Assembly (NCBI GenBank): GCA_963765075.1
Contig: CAVXVA010000001.1
Coordinates: 124,001 to 188,000, forward strand
DNA: 64,000 nucleotides
Reading direction: 5' to 3'
Origin: JAENVU01 sp963765075
GTDB taxonomy: Bacteria; Actinomycetota; Acidimicrobiia; IMCC26256; JAENVU01
The notes under the pieces were generated by a model, which was given only the letters and a program-made list of their open reading frames with translations, ran no database searches and had not been told where the DNA came from. This document shows, piece by piece, positions 18,829-27,149 of this stretch (position 1 is the stretch's first letter; every line of letters begins with the position of its first letter). The position numbers and the translations under genes were made by a program.

Positions 18829-19110
18829 CTAGTGCCGGGCGGACTTGCACCACTCGAGGTAGGTGATGACGTCGCCTGGTTCCACCACCGCGTCCGGTCC
18901 GTATTGGGTGTGCAACCGGAACTCGAGGTACCGACGCTCAGGAATCGGGAGGAACGGTGGGTGGCGCCACCATGACCGTGGTGCAATCGCGCCCAGTTGG
19001 CTCAGGGCGGTCCACCACAGGCCCGGGCGCACGACGATCGCGCCCAACGCCCGGAGCGCCGCACGGAGCCGATGCCGCGTCTCGGGGCGGCGGTCCGGGT
19101 GCGATCCCAC
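18829..19110 (-). CDS. small conserved protein of unknown function
   Basis: This is a 93-residue soluble protein read from GTG at 19110. It has a basic N-terminus, an aromatic middle (ALGAIVVRPGLWWTAL) and a C-terminus with WWRHPPFLPIPERRYLEFRL and TQYGPDAVVEPGDVITYLEW. I have seen similar short proteins in actinobacterial genomes but know no function. The start is supported by a -10 element TACGGT exactly 8 bases upstream (plus-strand 19119-19124), implying a leaderless mRNA. A much longer reading of the same frame runs antisense through moxR and is rejected. It is divergent from moxR. Confidence 0.65.
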   Translation of the reverse strand: MGSHPDRRPETRHRLRAALRALGAIVVRPGLWWTALSQLGAIAPRSWWRHPPFLPIPERRYLEFRLHTQYGPDAVVEPGDVITYLEWCKSARH

Positions 19111-19170
19111 GGCGCGGAACCGTAGTGGAGCGCGGTCCGTACAATGCTGCGACACTCCCGGGGAGGGCAC

Positions 19171-20106
19171 GTGGATCAGGCGTTCCGCAAGTTGGTCGAC
19201 CACATCGAGCAGGTGATCCAAGGCAAGCGTGACGCCGTGCAACTCGCCCTCGTGTGCCTGTTCGCCCAGGGCCATCTCCTCATCGAGGACGTCCCGGGCG
19301 TGGGCAAGACGTCGCTCGCGAAGGCGATCGCCCGCTCGGTCGGCGGATCGTGGCACCGGATCCAGTTCACGCCGGATCTCCTGCCGTCCGACGTCACCGG
19401 CATCTCGATCTGGAACCGGGCGACCAACCAGTTCGAGTTCCGACCCGGTGGGGTCTTTGCGACCGTGCTCCTCGCCGACGAGATCAACCGAGCCTCGCCC
19501 AAGACCCAGTCGGCGCTCCTCGAAGCCATGGAGGAGGGCCAGGTGACGGTCGACGACCACACCTACCCGCTCGGTCCCCCATTCATGGTGATCGCCACCC
19601 AGAACCCGATCGAACTCGAAGGGACCTATCCCCTCCCTGAAGCCCAGCTCGACCGATTTCTGATGCGGATCGAAATGGGATATCCCGATCGGGAGGCCGA
19701 GCTCGACATTCTTGCGGCCGATCGCGACCACGCGCAGGCGGCGGAGCTGAGCGCAGTCCTCACCCGGGACGAGTTCGTCGAGCTGACCCGTACGGTCCCG
19801 CAGGTGCACGTCGCACCCCATCTGCGCGAATACATCGTCGGTCTCGCCGACGCCACGCGCCACCACCCGAGCCTCGCCCTCGGCGCGAGCCCACGGGGCG
19901 CGCTCGGCCTCCAGCGCGCAGCCCGGGCATGGGCCGCTGCCTCCGGGCGTGACTTCGTCCTTCCCGACGACATCAAGCACCTGGCCGCACCCGTGCTGGC
20001 CCATCGACTGATGCCCACCACCGACGCCGAACTGCGTGGTGTCGACGGCCTGACGGTGATGGACGAGCTCCTCCGATCCGTACCGGTCCCGGGCGCGACC
20101 GGCTGA
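19171..20106 (+). CDS. MoxR-type AAA+ ATPase
   Basis: MoxR ATPases act as chaperones for maturation of protein complexes. The Walker A motif is PGVGKTS (about residues 42-48), Walker B is VLLADEINRA, and sensor 1 is MVIATQNPIELEGTYPLPEAQ, a MoxR hallmark. The product has 311 residues. The GTG at 19171 with GGGGAGGG 4 bases upstream is preferred over the ATG at 19144, which lies inside a likely -10 (TACAAT, 19140-19145). It heads an operon with DUF58 and transglutaminase genes, the standard trio. Confidence 0.93.
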   Translation: MDQAFRKLVDHIEQVIQGKRDAVQLALVCLFAQGHLLIEDVPGVGKTSLAKAIARSVGGSWHRIQFTPDLLPSDVTGISIWNRATNQFEFRPGGVFATVLLADEINRASPKTQSALLEAMEEGQVTVDDHTYPLGPPFMVIATQNPIELEGTYPLPEAQLDRFLMRIEMGYPDREAELDILAADRDHAQAAELSAVLTRDEFVELTRTVPQVHVAPHLREYIVGLADATRHHPSLALGASPRGALGLQRAARAWAAASGRDFVLPDDIKHLAAPVLAHRLMPTTDAELRGVDGLTVMDELLRSVPVPGATG

Positions 20107-20120
20107 GGCGGGCCTCGACC

Positions 20121-21314
20121 GTGGGCGGCACCGCTCTCACGCGGCGAGGCTGGTCACTCTTCGGCGCGGCGGTCGGGCTCCTCGCCGCCGGCCGGCTCCT
20201 GGGAACCGTGGAGCTCAGCTCGCTCGGCCTCTGCGCCCTGGCAGTGATCGCCGGTGCGTGGTGGTGGACTCGCACGCGGCCGACGCCGATCACGCTGACT
20301 CGATCCGTCCACCCGTCTGGCGTGCACGTCGGTGGGGCAGCTCGCGTCGACCTCGAGGTCGTGGCGCGCGGGCGCAGCACCCAGATGGCCATTACCGATG
20401 CCTTCGACCAAGGCCGTCGCGCGGCTCGGTTCCTGAGCCCGGCCCTCGACCCGGCCCAGCGCGGCCGCGCCGCGTACCGCATTCCCACCGATCGCCGGGG
20501 TCGGTTCGCCATCGGACCGGCCGCGGTGGGCATCGCCGACCCCTTCGGGCTCACCAGTCGGACGATCATCTTCCCGGCCACCGACGACGTGACCGTACGG
20601 CCCCGGATCCACGATCTTCTCCCCATCGGCGGCACGCCCGGCCCGCGCCGGTCCGCCGCGGATCGGCGCGCGGTCGTGCCGGTTCCGGCGAGCGCCCCGG
20701 ATGAGTTCCTCGCCCTCCGCGAATATCGGACGGGCGACGATCTCCGGCGCATCCACTGGCGGTCGACGGCTCGGCTCGGCGAGTTCATGGTGCGCGAGGA
20801 CGAATCGTCGTGGCGGCCCGAGACCTGGCTGCTGCTCGATAATCGCAGCCCGGCCTATCGCGCCGACGAGTACGAGGCCGCGATCGAGGCGCTCGCGTCG
20901 ATCGGCGTGCGGCTGCTGCGGTCCGGCCGCAGCTGCGAGATCGTCACGACCGACGGCCGTCGACTCGGCCTCGGTCCCGGCGGCCATACGAGTTCCGAAG
21001 CCCGGCTCCTCGACGAACTGGCCACCATCACCCCTGAACCCGGGCCCGAACCCACGGCCTCGCTCGTGGCCTACCGCGCCAACACCCGGCGCGGCCTCCT
21101 TATCGTCGTGACCGGCTCCCCGAACGACGTCGGACGATTTCTCTCCCTGGCTGGTCCGGGCGCGCCGGTGCTCCTGGTCACCACCGATCCGGACCACGTC
21201 GCCCCGGCCCCGTCGGTCACGATCATCGACGGTCGCCCCGGCGCGTTGCTCGACGCATGGAACACCGCGATGACTCGACGGCGCGCGCGGGGCCGACGCG
21301 GGCGTGCCTCGTGA
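20121..21314 (+). CDS. DUF58 domain membrane-anchored protein
   Basis: The product has 397 residues with two hydrophobic N-terminal segments (about residues 10-46). A beta-rich region follows, then the DUF58 signature FLALREYRTGDDLRRIHWRSTARLG and a von Willebrand-like C-terminal domain (TWLLLDNRSPAYRADEYEAA). DUF58 proteins are encoded with MoxR ATPases and transglutaminases and probably act together in envelope-associated assembly; the exact function is not established. The GTG at 20121 follows the moxR stop by 14 bases, and the gene overlaps the next by 4 bases. Confidence 0.9.
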   Translation: MGGTALTRRGWSLFGAAVGLLAAGRLLGTVELSSLGLCALAVIAGAWWWTRTRPTPITLTRSVHPSGVHVGGAARVDLEVVARGRSTQMAITDAFDQGRRAARFLSPALDPAQRGRAAYRIPTDRRGRFAIGPAAVGIADPFGLTSRTIIFPATDDVTVRPRIHDLLPIGGTPGPRRSAADRRAVVPVPASAPDEFLALREYRTGDDLRRIHWRSTARLGEFMVREDESSWRPETWLLLDNRSPAYRADEYEAAIEALASIGVRLLRSGRSCEIVTTDGRRLGLGPGGHTSSEARLLDELATITPEPGPEPTASLVAYRANTRRGLLIVVTGSPNDVGRFLSLAGPGAPVLLVTTDPDHVAPAPSVTIIDGRPGALLDAWNTAMTRRRARGRRGRAS

Positions 21315-23626
21315 CACCCGCCCGACCGACGCCGGCCGCCACTCCGGCCGCCACGCCGGCCCCGTCACACTTCGACGCCGGCCGCCACGCCGTGCCCGCC
21401 GCGGCGCTCGCCCTGGTCAGTCTCGCCACCGCGCTCGCCTTCAGTCGAGTGTTCAACGCCGCCGGTTTCGTCCCCGCACTCGTCGTCGCCGCCGTGCTGC
21501 CTCACGCCGTCGGCTTCTTCGGACGGTGGCGAGGGTGGTCACCAGGACGCTCCGCCGTCGTGGGCCTCGCGGTCACGCTCCTCGCGTTGGTGTGGATCAG
21601 TGCCGGTGCGTTCACCACCTACGGGATACCCACGGGCCGGACCGGCCAACGTGTCGGCCACATCTTGGACGCCGGTTGGAACGTCTTCCGCGTCGGCGTC
21701 GCGCCCGTCGCGCCGCGCGCCGGCGTCGTGATGCTTTGTGGCATCGCGATGACCATCACCGCCACCGCGGCCGAATACCTCGCCCGCCGTCCCGACACCA
21801 CGATCGGCGCCCTCGGACCCACCCTCGTCATGCTGGTCCTCACCGGAACGCTCGGGACCGCCGATCTGCGCATCGTCACGACATTCGCGTATGTGGCCAC
21901 TGCGCTCGTCGCGGTCGTCACCGCGAACACCGAACGACTCACCGAACGACGGACCTGGTTCACCGGCCGTCGGCTCGCCTCGGACGCCGCGGTCATCCGC
22001 AGTGCCGTGCTCATCGGCGGCGCCGCGATCCTCGCGAGCCTCCTCCTCACCCCGCTGCTGCCCGGTGTCGACAGCTCGCCCCTGCTCCAGTACCGCAATC
22101 GCAGTGGGGCCGGCGGAGGGACCGACCTCGGCGACTACACCACCGTGAGCCCACTCGTCGATCTGCGGGCCCGGCTCGGCCCACGCAGCGATGCGGAGCT
22201 GTTCCGGGTCACGTCGCCGCGGCCGCTGTATTGGCGGCTCGTTGCCCTCGACCGCTTCAACGGTTCGACCTGGAGCATCTCGAGTGAAGCTTCGGATGCC
22301 GCGTCGGTGTTCCGGACTCGATCCTCGAGTGGCGCGGTCCGCCAACAGTTCTCGATCCGCGGTCTCGGCGATCTCTGGGTCCCGGCTGCGTTCTCCCCGG
22401 TCGCGACCACGATGGCGAACGCCCGGATCATCCGGGACTCCGGGACGATGATCGCGCCGAGCCCCGTCACCGGCCAGGAGTACGAGATCCGATCCCAGGT
22501 CGAGGCGCCGCCCACTGCCGCGCAGATCGCCGCGACCGGTGCGGATTCCCGGATGCCGAGCGCCGTGCGCGCCGCCCGAGCCTTGCCTCCCGACTTCACG
22601 AAGTCCCTCATCGCCCAGGCACGCGCGATCACCGCCGGTGCGCGCACCCCCTACGACCAGGCCGAGGCGCTGGAGCGTTTCTTCACCGACGGGTCCTTCA
22701 CCTACGACCTCGACGTCGACCTGGGCGACAGCGCCGAGGCGATCGGCGCGTTCCTCCGGCTCCGACGCGGTTTCTGTCAGCAGTTCGCGGCGGCCTTCGC
22801 GGGACTCGCACGCGCGAACGGACTCCCGTCCCGGGTGGTCGTCGGATTCACCCCGGGCGATCTCGATCCCGCCACCGGCGAGTACGTCGTCCGCGGTCGA
22901 AACGCGCACGCGTGGGCCGAGGTGTGGTTCGCCGGCCTCGGCTGGCGCACCTTCGAACCCACCCCGGCAGGCAGCCAACCCGGGCAAGCAGACAACCGAG
23001 TCGGGACGCCAGGCGGATCCAACGACCTCCCCGTGCCCACCACCCCGACCACCACCGGCGCGCCCCTCACCTCGACGCCTACGAGCGCCGGCGGTTCCGG
23101 CGCCGGCGCTCCCCGAGGCGAGTCCCTCGTCTCCACCGAGCCTCGCGGCCCCGGGTCCGGGTTCGATGTGGACACCATCCGGTGGATGGCTCTGCCGGCC
23201 CTTGGCGCCATCGCCGTCCTGGGGGTCATGGCGCGGTCGACCTATCGCCGCCGCCGCCGGCGACGACAGCGGCGGAACGACCCGGCGCCCCAGGGTCGTA
23301 TCACCGGAGCCTGGGCCGAGGCACTCGAGGCCGCGACGGCCGCGGGGCTACCGATCTCCCCCTCGTTGACCCCACTCGAACAGGTGGATGCACTGGGACG
23401 ACACGGCGCGCCGGTGACCGCACTCCCACCACTGCGCGACCTCGCCCACCTTTACGGCGAGACCACGTTTTCTCCGCATCCGCCGACGGCGGATGCTTCC
23501 GCCTCCGCCTGGTCGGCAGCCGACGAAATCGCCATCATGCTGAAGACGGGCGTCGGCCTGCGTGAACGCACGCGGCGAGCGATCCGATCGAGCTTCGGGA
23601 GCGATCAGGCCGAATCGTCGCGGTGA
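21311..23626 (+). CDS. TgpA-type membrane transglutaminase
   Basis: This is a large (771 residues) membrane protein. Several N-terminal helices are followed by an extracytoplasmic transglutaminase-like domain, a Thr/Pro/Gly-rich stretch, one more membrane helix (MALPALGAIAVLGVMA) and a cytoplasmic DUF4129-like tail. The catalytic Cys is at about residue 489 (RRGFCQQFAAAF) and His at about 533 (GRNAHAWAEVWF); the third position is Glu in RTFEPTP, common in actinobacterial members. The GTG at 21311 overlaps the DUF58 stop as GTGA. Its 3' end overlaps the convergent DUF3040 gene by 22 bases. Confidence 0.9.
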   Translation: MTPARPTPAATPAATPAPSHFDAGRHAVPAAALALVSLATALAFSRVFNAAGFVPALVVAAVLPHAVGFFGRWRGWSPGRSAVVGLAVTLLALVWISAGAFTTYGIPTGRTGQRVGHILDAGWNVFRVGVAPVAPRAGVVMLCGIAMTITATAAEYLARRPDTTIGALGPTLVMLVLTGTLGTADLRIVTTFAYVATALVAVVTANTERLTERRTWFTGRRLASDAAVIRSAVLIGGAAILASLLLTPLLPGVDSSPLLQYRNRSGAGGGTDLGDYTTVSPLVDLRARLGPRSDAELFRVTSPRPLYWRLVALDRFNGSTWSISSEASDAASVFRTRSSSGAVRQQFSIRGLGDLWVPAAFSPVATTMANARIIRDSGTMIAPSPVTGQEYEIRSQVEAPPTAAQIAATGADSRMPSAVRAARALPPDFTKSLIAQARAITAGARTPYDQAEALERFFTDGSFTYDLDVDLGDSAEAIGAFLRLRRGFCQQFAAAFAGLARANGLPSRVVVGFTPGDLDPATGEYVVRGRNAHAWAEVWFAGLGWRTFEPTPAGSQPGQADNRVGTPGGSNDLPVPTTPTTTGAPLTSTPTSAGGSGAGAPRGESLVSTEPRGPGSGFDVDTIRWMALPALGAIAVLGVMARSTYRRRRRRRQRRNDPAPQGRITGAWAEALEAATAAGLPISPSLTPLEQVDALGRHGAPVTALPPLRDLAHLYGETTFSPHPPTADASASAWSAADEIAIMLKTGVGLRERTRRAIRSSFGSDQAESSR

Positions 23627-23985
23627 AACCGGTCGCGCCAGCGTGCGGACGCGGAGCCGAACGCCCCACCCGCCGATCGAGACCGCCACGACGCGGTCAT
23701 GTTCTCCACGCCGGCCTTCCCCATCTTGCGGGCGTTGCGCTCGATGACGAGCAGGCACGCGAGCATGATGAGGAATCCGACGAAGCCGAGGACCAACACC
23801 TTGGCGAAGGTGGCAACGAGCAAGACCAGGCCGGCGATGAAACCGACGACGGCCCACTTGATGGCCCGGGTCGCGTGCCGATAGAGCGTCGTCTCGGAGA
23901 CCTGTTGGACCAGTGCGGGATCGGTCGCGGTGAGGTTCGCCTCGATCTCGTGGAGGATCCGGAGCTCTTCATCGGAGAGGGGCAT
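23605..23985 (-). CDS. DUF3040 membrane protein
   Basis: This is a 126-residue protein of the actinobacterial DUF3040 family. It opens MPLSDEELRILHEIEANL, the standard family start, which is why I chose the ATG at 23985. Two adjacent membrane helices follow (AVVGFIAGLVLLVATFA and VLGFVGFLIMLACLLVI), then a basic tail with RSRSAGGAFGSASARWRDRF. The function is unknown. It lies 31 bases after the oxidoreductase gene on the same strand. Confidence 0.85.
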   Translation of the reverse strand: MPLSDEELRILHEIEANLTATDPALVQQVSETTLYRHATRAIKWAVVGFIAGLVLLVATFAKVLVLGFVGFLIMLACLLVIERNARKMGKAGVENMTASWRSRSAGGAFGSASARWRDRFHRDDSA

Positions 23986-24016
23986 CGCCCAATCTTCGCG
24001 CATCACGGCGGGCCGC

Positions 24017-25090
24017 TCAACGCGCGGGCGGCTGGGGCACCGGAACCGGCGCTCCTCCCGCCGCGGCGGAGCGGTACGCGGCGTCCACCACCTCGTGAGC
24101 AGCCAGAGCGGCGTCGACGTCGGGAAACCCGCTCGCACCACTTCCGTCCCTGGTCAGAGCGTCGAGGAACGCCTTCGTCGGCTCGGCGTATTGCGCCACC
24201 GACTTGGCGTACACCTCGGGCGCGGTGAGCCGATCGATCCATTCCGGAGGCGGTGCCGTGATCTCCTCCACCCCGTCCGACGTCTCGAGATACACCGGGC
24301 CGAGGTAATCGTCTTCGGTCCAGAGCAGTGCGTCCTCGCAGAACAGCTCGATCCGCCGGGTCGACGGCCGGCTCATCACCTGATGCCAGACGCTCGTCAA
24401 CGTCCCCGTCACCCCCGACTCGAAATCGAGGCTGACCGACGCCACATCTTCAATTCCGGGATACCCGAAGGTCTCGGAGGTACGCGCCCGCACCGCCGCG
24501 ACCGGACCGAGCACCCACCGCATCAGATCGACGTCGTGGATCGAGTGCTCGATGAGCGTGCCGCCACCGGCTTTGGTCACGTCGGCCCGCCAGGTCGATC
24601 CGTACATCCCCTGGATCGGGAAATACTGGTCGTCACGAAACACCATCGTCATCGGTCGGCCGTAACGGCCCGAGACCACGGCATCGGCCAGACACGCGAA
24701 CACGGGTGCGTACCGCAAGACCAAGCCGACCTGATGCGGTCGCCCGCGGAGCGCGTCGGCGATCGAACGGCATTCCGCGATCGTGGGCGCCAACGGCTTC
24801 TCGCAGAACACCGCGAGATCCCGTTCGACCGCCGCCGCGACCGCGCCGAGGTGCCCGGCGGTCCACGTGCAGATCCACGCGACGTCGACCTCGTCGAGCG
24901 CCGCCTCCAAGCGATCGTGGGCCGCCGCGCCGTGATGGTCGGCGACTCGAGCGGCACGTTCCATGTTCGGGTCGAAGGTGGAAGTCACGGCAGCATCGAT
25001 CAACCCCGCGGCGCGGAGTTGTGCCAACGCGTAGGAGTGAACGGTCCCGATATGGCCGCAGCCGATCAAGCCGATGCGCAGCACGGTCAC
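24017..25090 (-). CDS. Gfo/Idh/MocA family oxidoreductase
   Basis: This is an NAD(P)-dependent sugar or inositol dehydrogenase-like enzyme of 357 residues. The Rossmann motif is LIGCGHIGTVHSYAL at the N-terminus, and the EKPLAP motif at about residue 97 carries the conserved catalytic Lys. GGGTLIEHSIHDVDLMRW is the substrate-domain signature with the conserved His pair. The substrate cannot be told from sequence. GTG at 25090 overlaps the dinB stop as GTGA, so it is cotranscribed with dinB and the NUDIX gene, although a functional link is not obvious. Confidence 0.88.
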   Translation of the reverse strand: MTVLRIGLIGCGHIGTVHSYALAQLRAAGLIDAAVTSTFDPNMERAARVADHHGAAAHDRLEAALDEVDVAWICTWTAGHLGAVAAAVERDLAVFCEKPLAPTIAECRSIADALRGRPHQVGLVLRYAPVFACLADAVVSGRYGRPMTMVFRDDQYFPIQGMYGSTWRADVTKAGGGTLIEHSIHDVDLMRWVLGPVAAVRARTSETFGYPGIEDVASVSLDFESGVTGTLTSVWHQVMSRPSTRRIELFCEDALLWTEDDYLGPVYLETSDGVEEITAPPPEWIDRLTAPEVYAKSVAQYAEPTKAFLDALTRDGSGASGFPDVDAALAAHEVVDAAYRSAAAGGAPVPVPQPPAR

Positions 25091-26349
25091 GCTCCCCCTG
25101 GTTCGTCGGTCGCCGGCGGATCGGCGGTGGGTTGATCGTCCGGACCCCAGAGGCTGCCACGCCGATCGATGCGCAGGCGACCCTCCGTGTGGTGCGCGGC
25201 GCGACCGACCGCATCCGGGCCGAATCGCTCGCGAACGGCATCGATGGTCCGCTCCAGCGCCGCCTGTTCGGGCGCGACCGCCGGCGCGTCGAACGGCAGG
25301 GCCTCCTGCACGGCTCCGCCGCGGTCGAACTGCAGCGCGGTGACTCCCAGCAGCCGAACCCCGCGCTCGACCTCGACGTCCAGCAACAACGTGCGGGCCG
25401 CGTCACCGATCACCGCGGCCAGGTCGGTCGAGCTTCGCAACGTGTGGGCGCGCGTGATCGTCGTGAAATCGGGGAACCGGATCTTCAACTGCACCGTCCG
25501 GGCGACGAGTTGATGGGCCCGCAGTCGAGCCGCGACCAGGTCGGCCATTCGGGTCGTCTCGTGCTCGAGTTCCCTCCGGTCGAATCGATCCACCGCGAAC
25601 GTTTCCTCGTGGCCGATCGACTTCGTCTCCCGGTGGGGCTCGACCGGTCGAGGATCTCGATTCCACGCCAGGGCGTGCAGATGGCGGCCGGCCGCCTCCC
25701 CCAAGGATCGCACCAACGTGGCTTCGGGCAATGCCGCGAGATCGCCGATGGTCTCGACCCCGTAGTTCGCCAACCGCCGTTCGGTCGCCGGCCCGACCCC
25801 CCACAACCGGCGTACCGGCAACGGGTGCAGGAACTCGAGTTCGGTGCCGGGTTCCACCACCCACATCCCGTCGGGCTTGGCCGAGTCACTCGCGATCTTC
25901 GCCAACATCTTCGTGACCGCAACCCCCACCGATGCGGCGAGACCGAGCTCGGACTGGATCCGAGCGCGGAGCATCGCTCCGATCTCGGGTCCCGTTCCCA
26001 ACAACCGTTCCGCGCCCCGCACGTCGAGGAACGCTTCGTCCAACGACAAGGGCTCGACGAGTGGAGTCGCCGATCGGAGGATGGCCATGACCGAACGACT
26101 GACGTCGGCGTAGAGGTCCATGCGCGGGGCAACGAAGATCAGATCGGGGCACGCCCGTCGCGCCCGCACCGACGGCATCGCACTCCGAATCCCGAATGCG
26201 CGCGCCTCGTAGCTCGCCGCGGCGACCACCCCACGGTCACCGCTCCCGCCGACCACCACGGGCCGTCCGCGCAACTCCGGTCGCTCCCGCTGTTCCACTG
26301 ATGCGAAGAACGCATCGAGGTCGAGGTGGAGGATCGCCGGTGGGCTCAC
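25087..26349 (-). CDS. dinB: DNA polymerase IV (Y family)
   Basis: This is a translesion polymerase of 420 residues. Catalytic acids are in LHLDLDAFFASVEQ (N-terminus) and PLSLDEAFLDV. VAVTKMLAKIASDSAKPDG (fingers/palm) and the helix-hairpin-helix LWGVGPATERRLANYGVETI follow, then the little-finger domain with ETKSIGHEETF. The C-terminus has no clear beta-clamp motif of the usual QLxLF type, though LPFDAPA may serve. The GTG at 26349 overlaps the NUDIX stop as GTGA. I see no LexA-like box upstream of the NUDIX-dinB unit. Confidence 0.93.
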   Translation of the reverse strand: MSPPAILHLDLDAFFASVEQRERPELRGRPVVVGGSGDRGVVAAASYEARAFGIRSAMPSVRARRACPDLIFVAPRMDLYADVSRSVMAILRSATPLVEPLSLDEAFLDVRGAERLLGTGPEIGAMLRARIQSELGLAASVGVAVTKMLAKIASDSAKPDGMWVVEPGTELEFLHPLPVRRLWGVGPATERRLANYGVETIGDLAALPEATLVRSLGEAAGRHLHALAWNRDPRPVEPHRETKSIGHEETFAVDRFDRRELEHETTRMADLVAARLRAHQLVARTVQLKIRFPDFTTITRAHTLRSSTDLAAVIGDAARTLLLDVEVERGVRLLGVTALQFDRGGAVQEALPFDAPAVAPEQAALERTIDAVRERFGPDAVGRAAHHTEGRLRIDRRGSLWGPDDQPTADPPATDEPGGA

Positions 26350-26855
26350 TCCACGGAGACGGAGACGACTTCGAAGTTCGCCAGACTCGTTCCGCGGATC
26401 TCGTAGGTGAACGTGCGACTCACGTTCGGGCTCCACCGTTCTTCGAGCCATGCGGCGAGCGGATCCCGAACCCACCGGAAACAGTCGTCGAGGAGCGCCG
26501 GGACGTCCATCGGAGTGACGAAGGACGCCTCGACCACGATGCCGTCCGGATCGTCGACCACGATGTCGCCGTCGAACGACACCGCTTGGTGCACCTCGCA
26601 ACTCATGCCCCAGCCCATATCGAGCGCGATCGCCTCGACCCGGTAGAGCGGTCCCACCCAGGCATGCACCCGTAGACCGGTCTCCTCGTGCACTTCGCGA
26701 GCCAAACCCTCGACGATGCTCGCATCGGTGGGATCGACGACGCCGCCCGGGGTGCTCCAATCGTGGGCCCCGTTTCGGCGACGATTCCGCACCAGCAGGA
26801 GTTCGCCATCCCGTTCGATGACCGCACCGGCAACGGTCATCTGGGTCGGCACCAT
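26346..26855 (-). CDS. NUDIX hydrolase with divergent Nudix box
   Basis: This protein of 169 residues resembles MutT-like pyrophosphohydrolases. The Nudix box region reads GGVVDPTDASIVEGLAREVHEETGL: the REVHEETGL half with its metal-binding Glu residues is intact, but the first Glu of the box is replaced (Asp or Ala) and there is one extra residue. The substrate is unknown; the neighbouring dinB makes oxidised nucleotides one possibility, as inference only. I place the start at ATG 26855; 26840 and 26885 are alternatives. Confidence 0.8.
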   Translation of the reverse strand: MVPTQMTVAGAVIERDGELLLVRNRRRNGAHDWSTPGGVVDPTDASIVEGLAREVHEETGLRVHAWVGPLYRVEAIALDMGWGMSCEVHQAVSFDGDIVVDDPDGIVVEASFVTPMDVPALLDDCFRWVRDPLAAWLEERWSPNVSRTFTYEIRGTSLANFEVVSVSVE

Positions 26856-26891
26856 ACCGGCAGTGTGCCACGCCCTCGTTACCATCCGCAG

Positions 26892-27143
26892 GTGCCCGAA
26901 TCCTTCGACACCGGCCCCGGACCATCGCGACGAGCGTTCCTCCTCGCCTACGCCGGTGTCGTCATCACCGGGTGCTTCGGGGCGGTGATCGGCTACGGGT
27001 GGGGTGAAATCGGCTGTACCGGCGACTGCACGACCCAGGTCGCGGTGAGCACCATCGTCGGTGCGGTCATCAGCGTCGTCGGCGCGGGGGTCGTGGCGGT
27101 CCTGGCGTTGCGCGCCATGGCCGAGTGGCGCCGCCCGCAGTAG
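26892..27143 (+). CDS. small two-helix membrane protein
   Basis: This is an 83-residue protein with a short polar N-terminus, then RRAFLLAYAGVVITGCFGAV (helix 1), a loop with two Cys (GEIGCTGDCTTQ) and a second helix (IVGAVISVVGAGVVAVLAL), ending in a basic tail. I know no function. The GTG at 26892 is supported by a -10 element TACCAT 6 bases upstream (26880-26885), implying a leaderless transcript. The longer reading upstream is antisense to the NUDIX gene. It is convergent with the ligase-like gene. Confidence 0.6.
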   Translation: MPESFDTGPGPSRRAFLLAYAGVVITGCFGAVIGYGWGEIGCTGDCTTQVAVSTIVGAVISVVGAGVVAVLALRAMAEWRRPQ

Positions 27144-27149
27144 TCGTGC

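Noticed and set aside
19111..20004. N-terminal extension of the small conserved protein
   Set aside because: It is antisense to moxR and has no conserved sequence; a -10 element supports the GTG at 19110.
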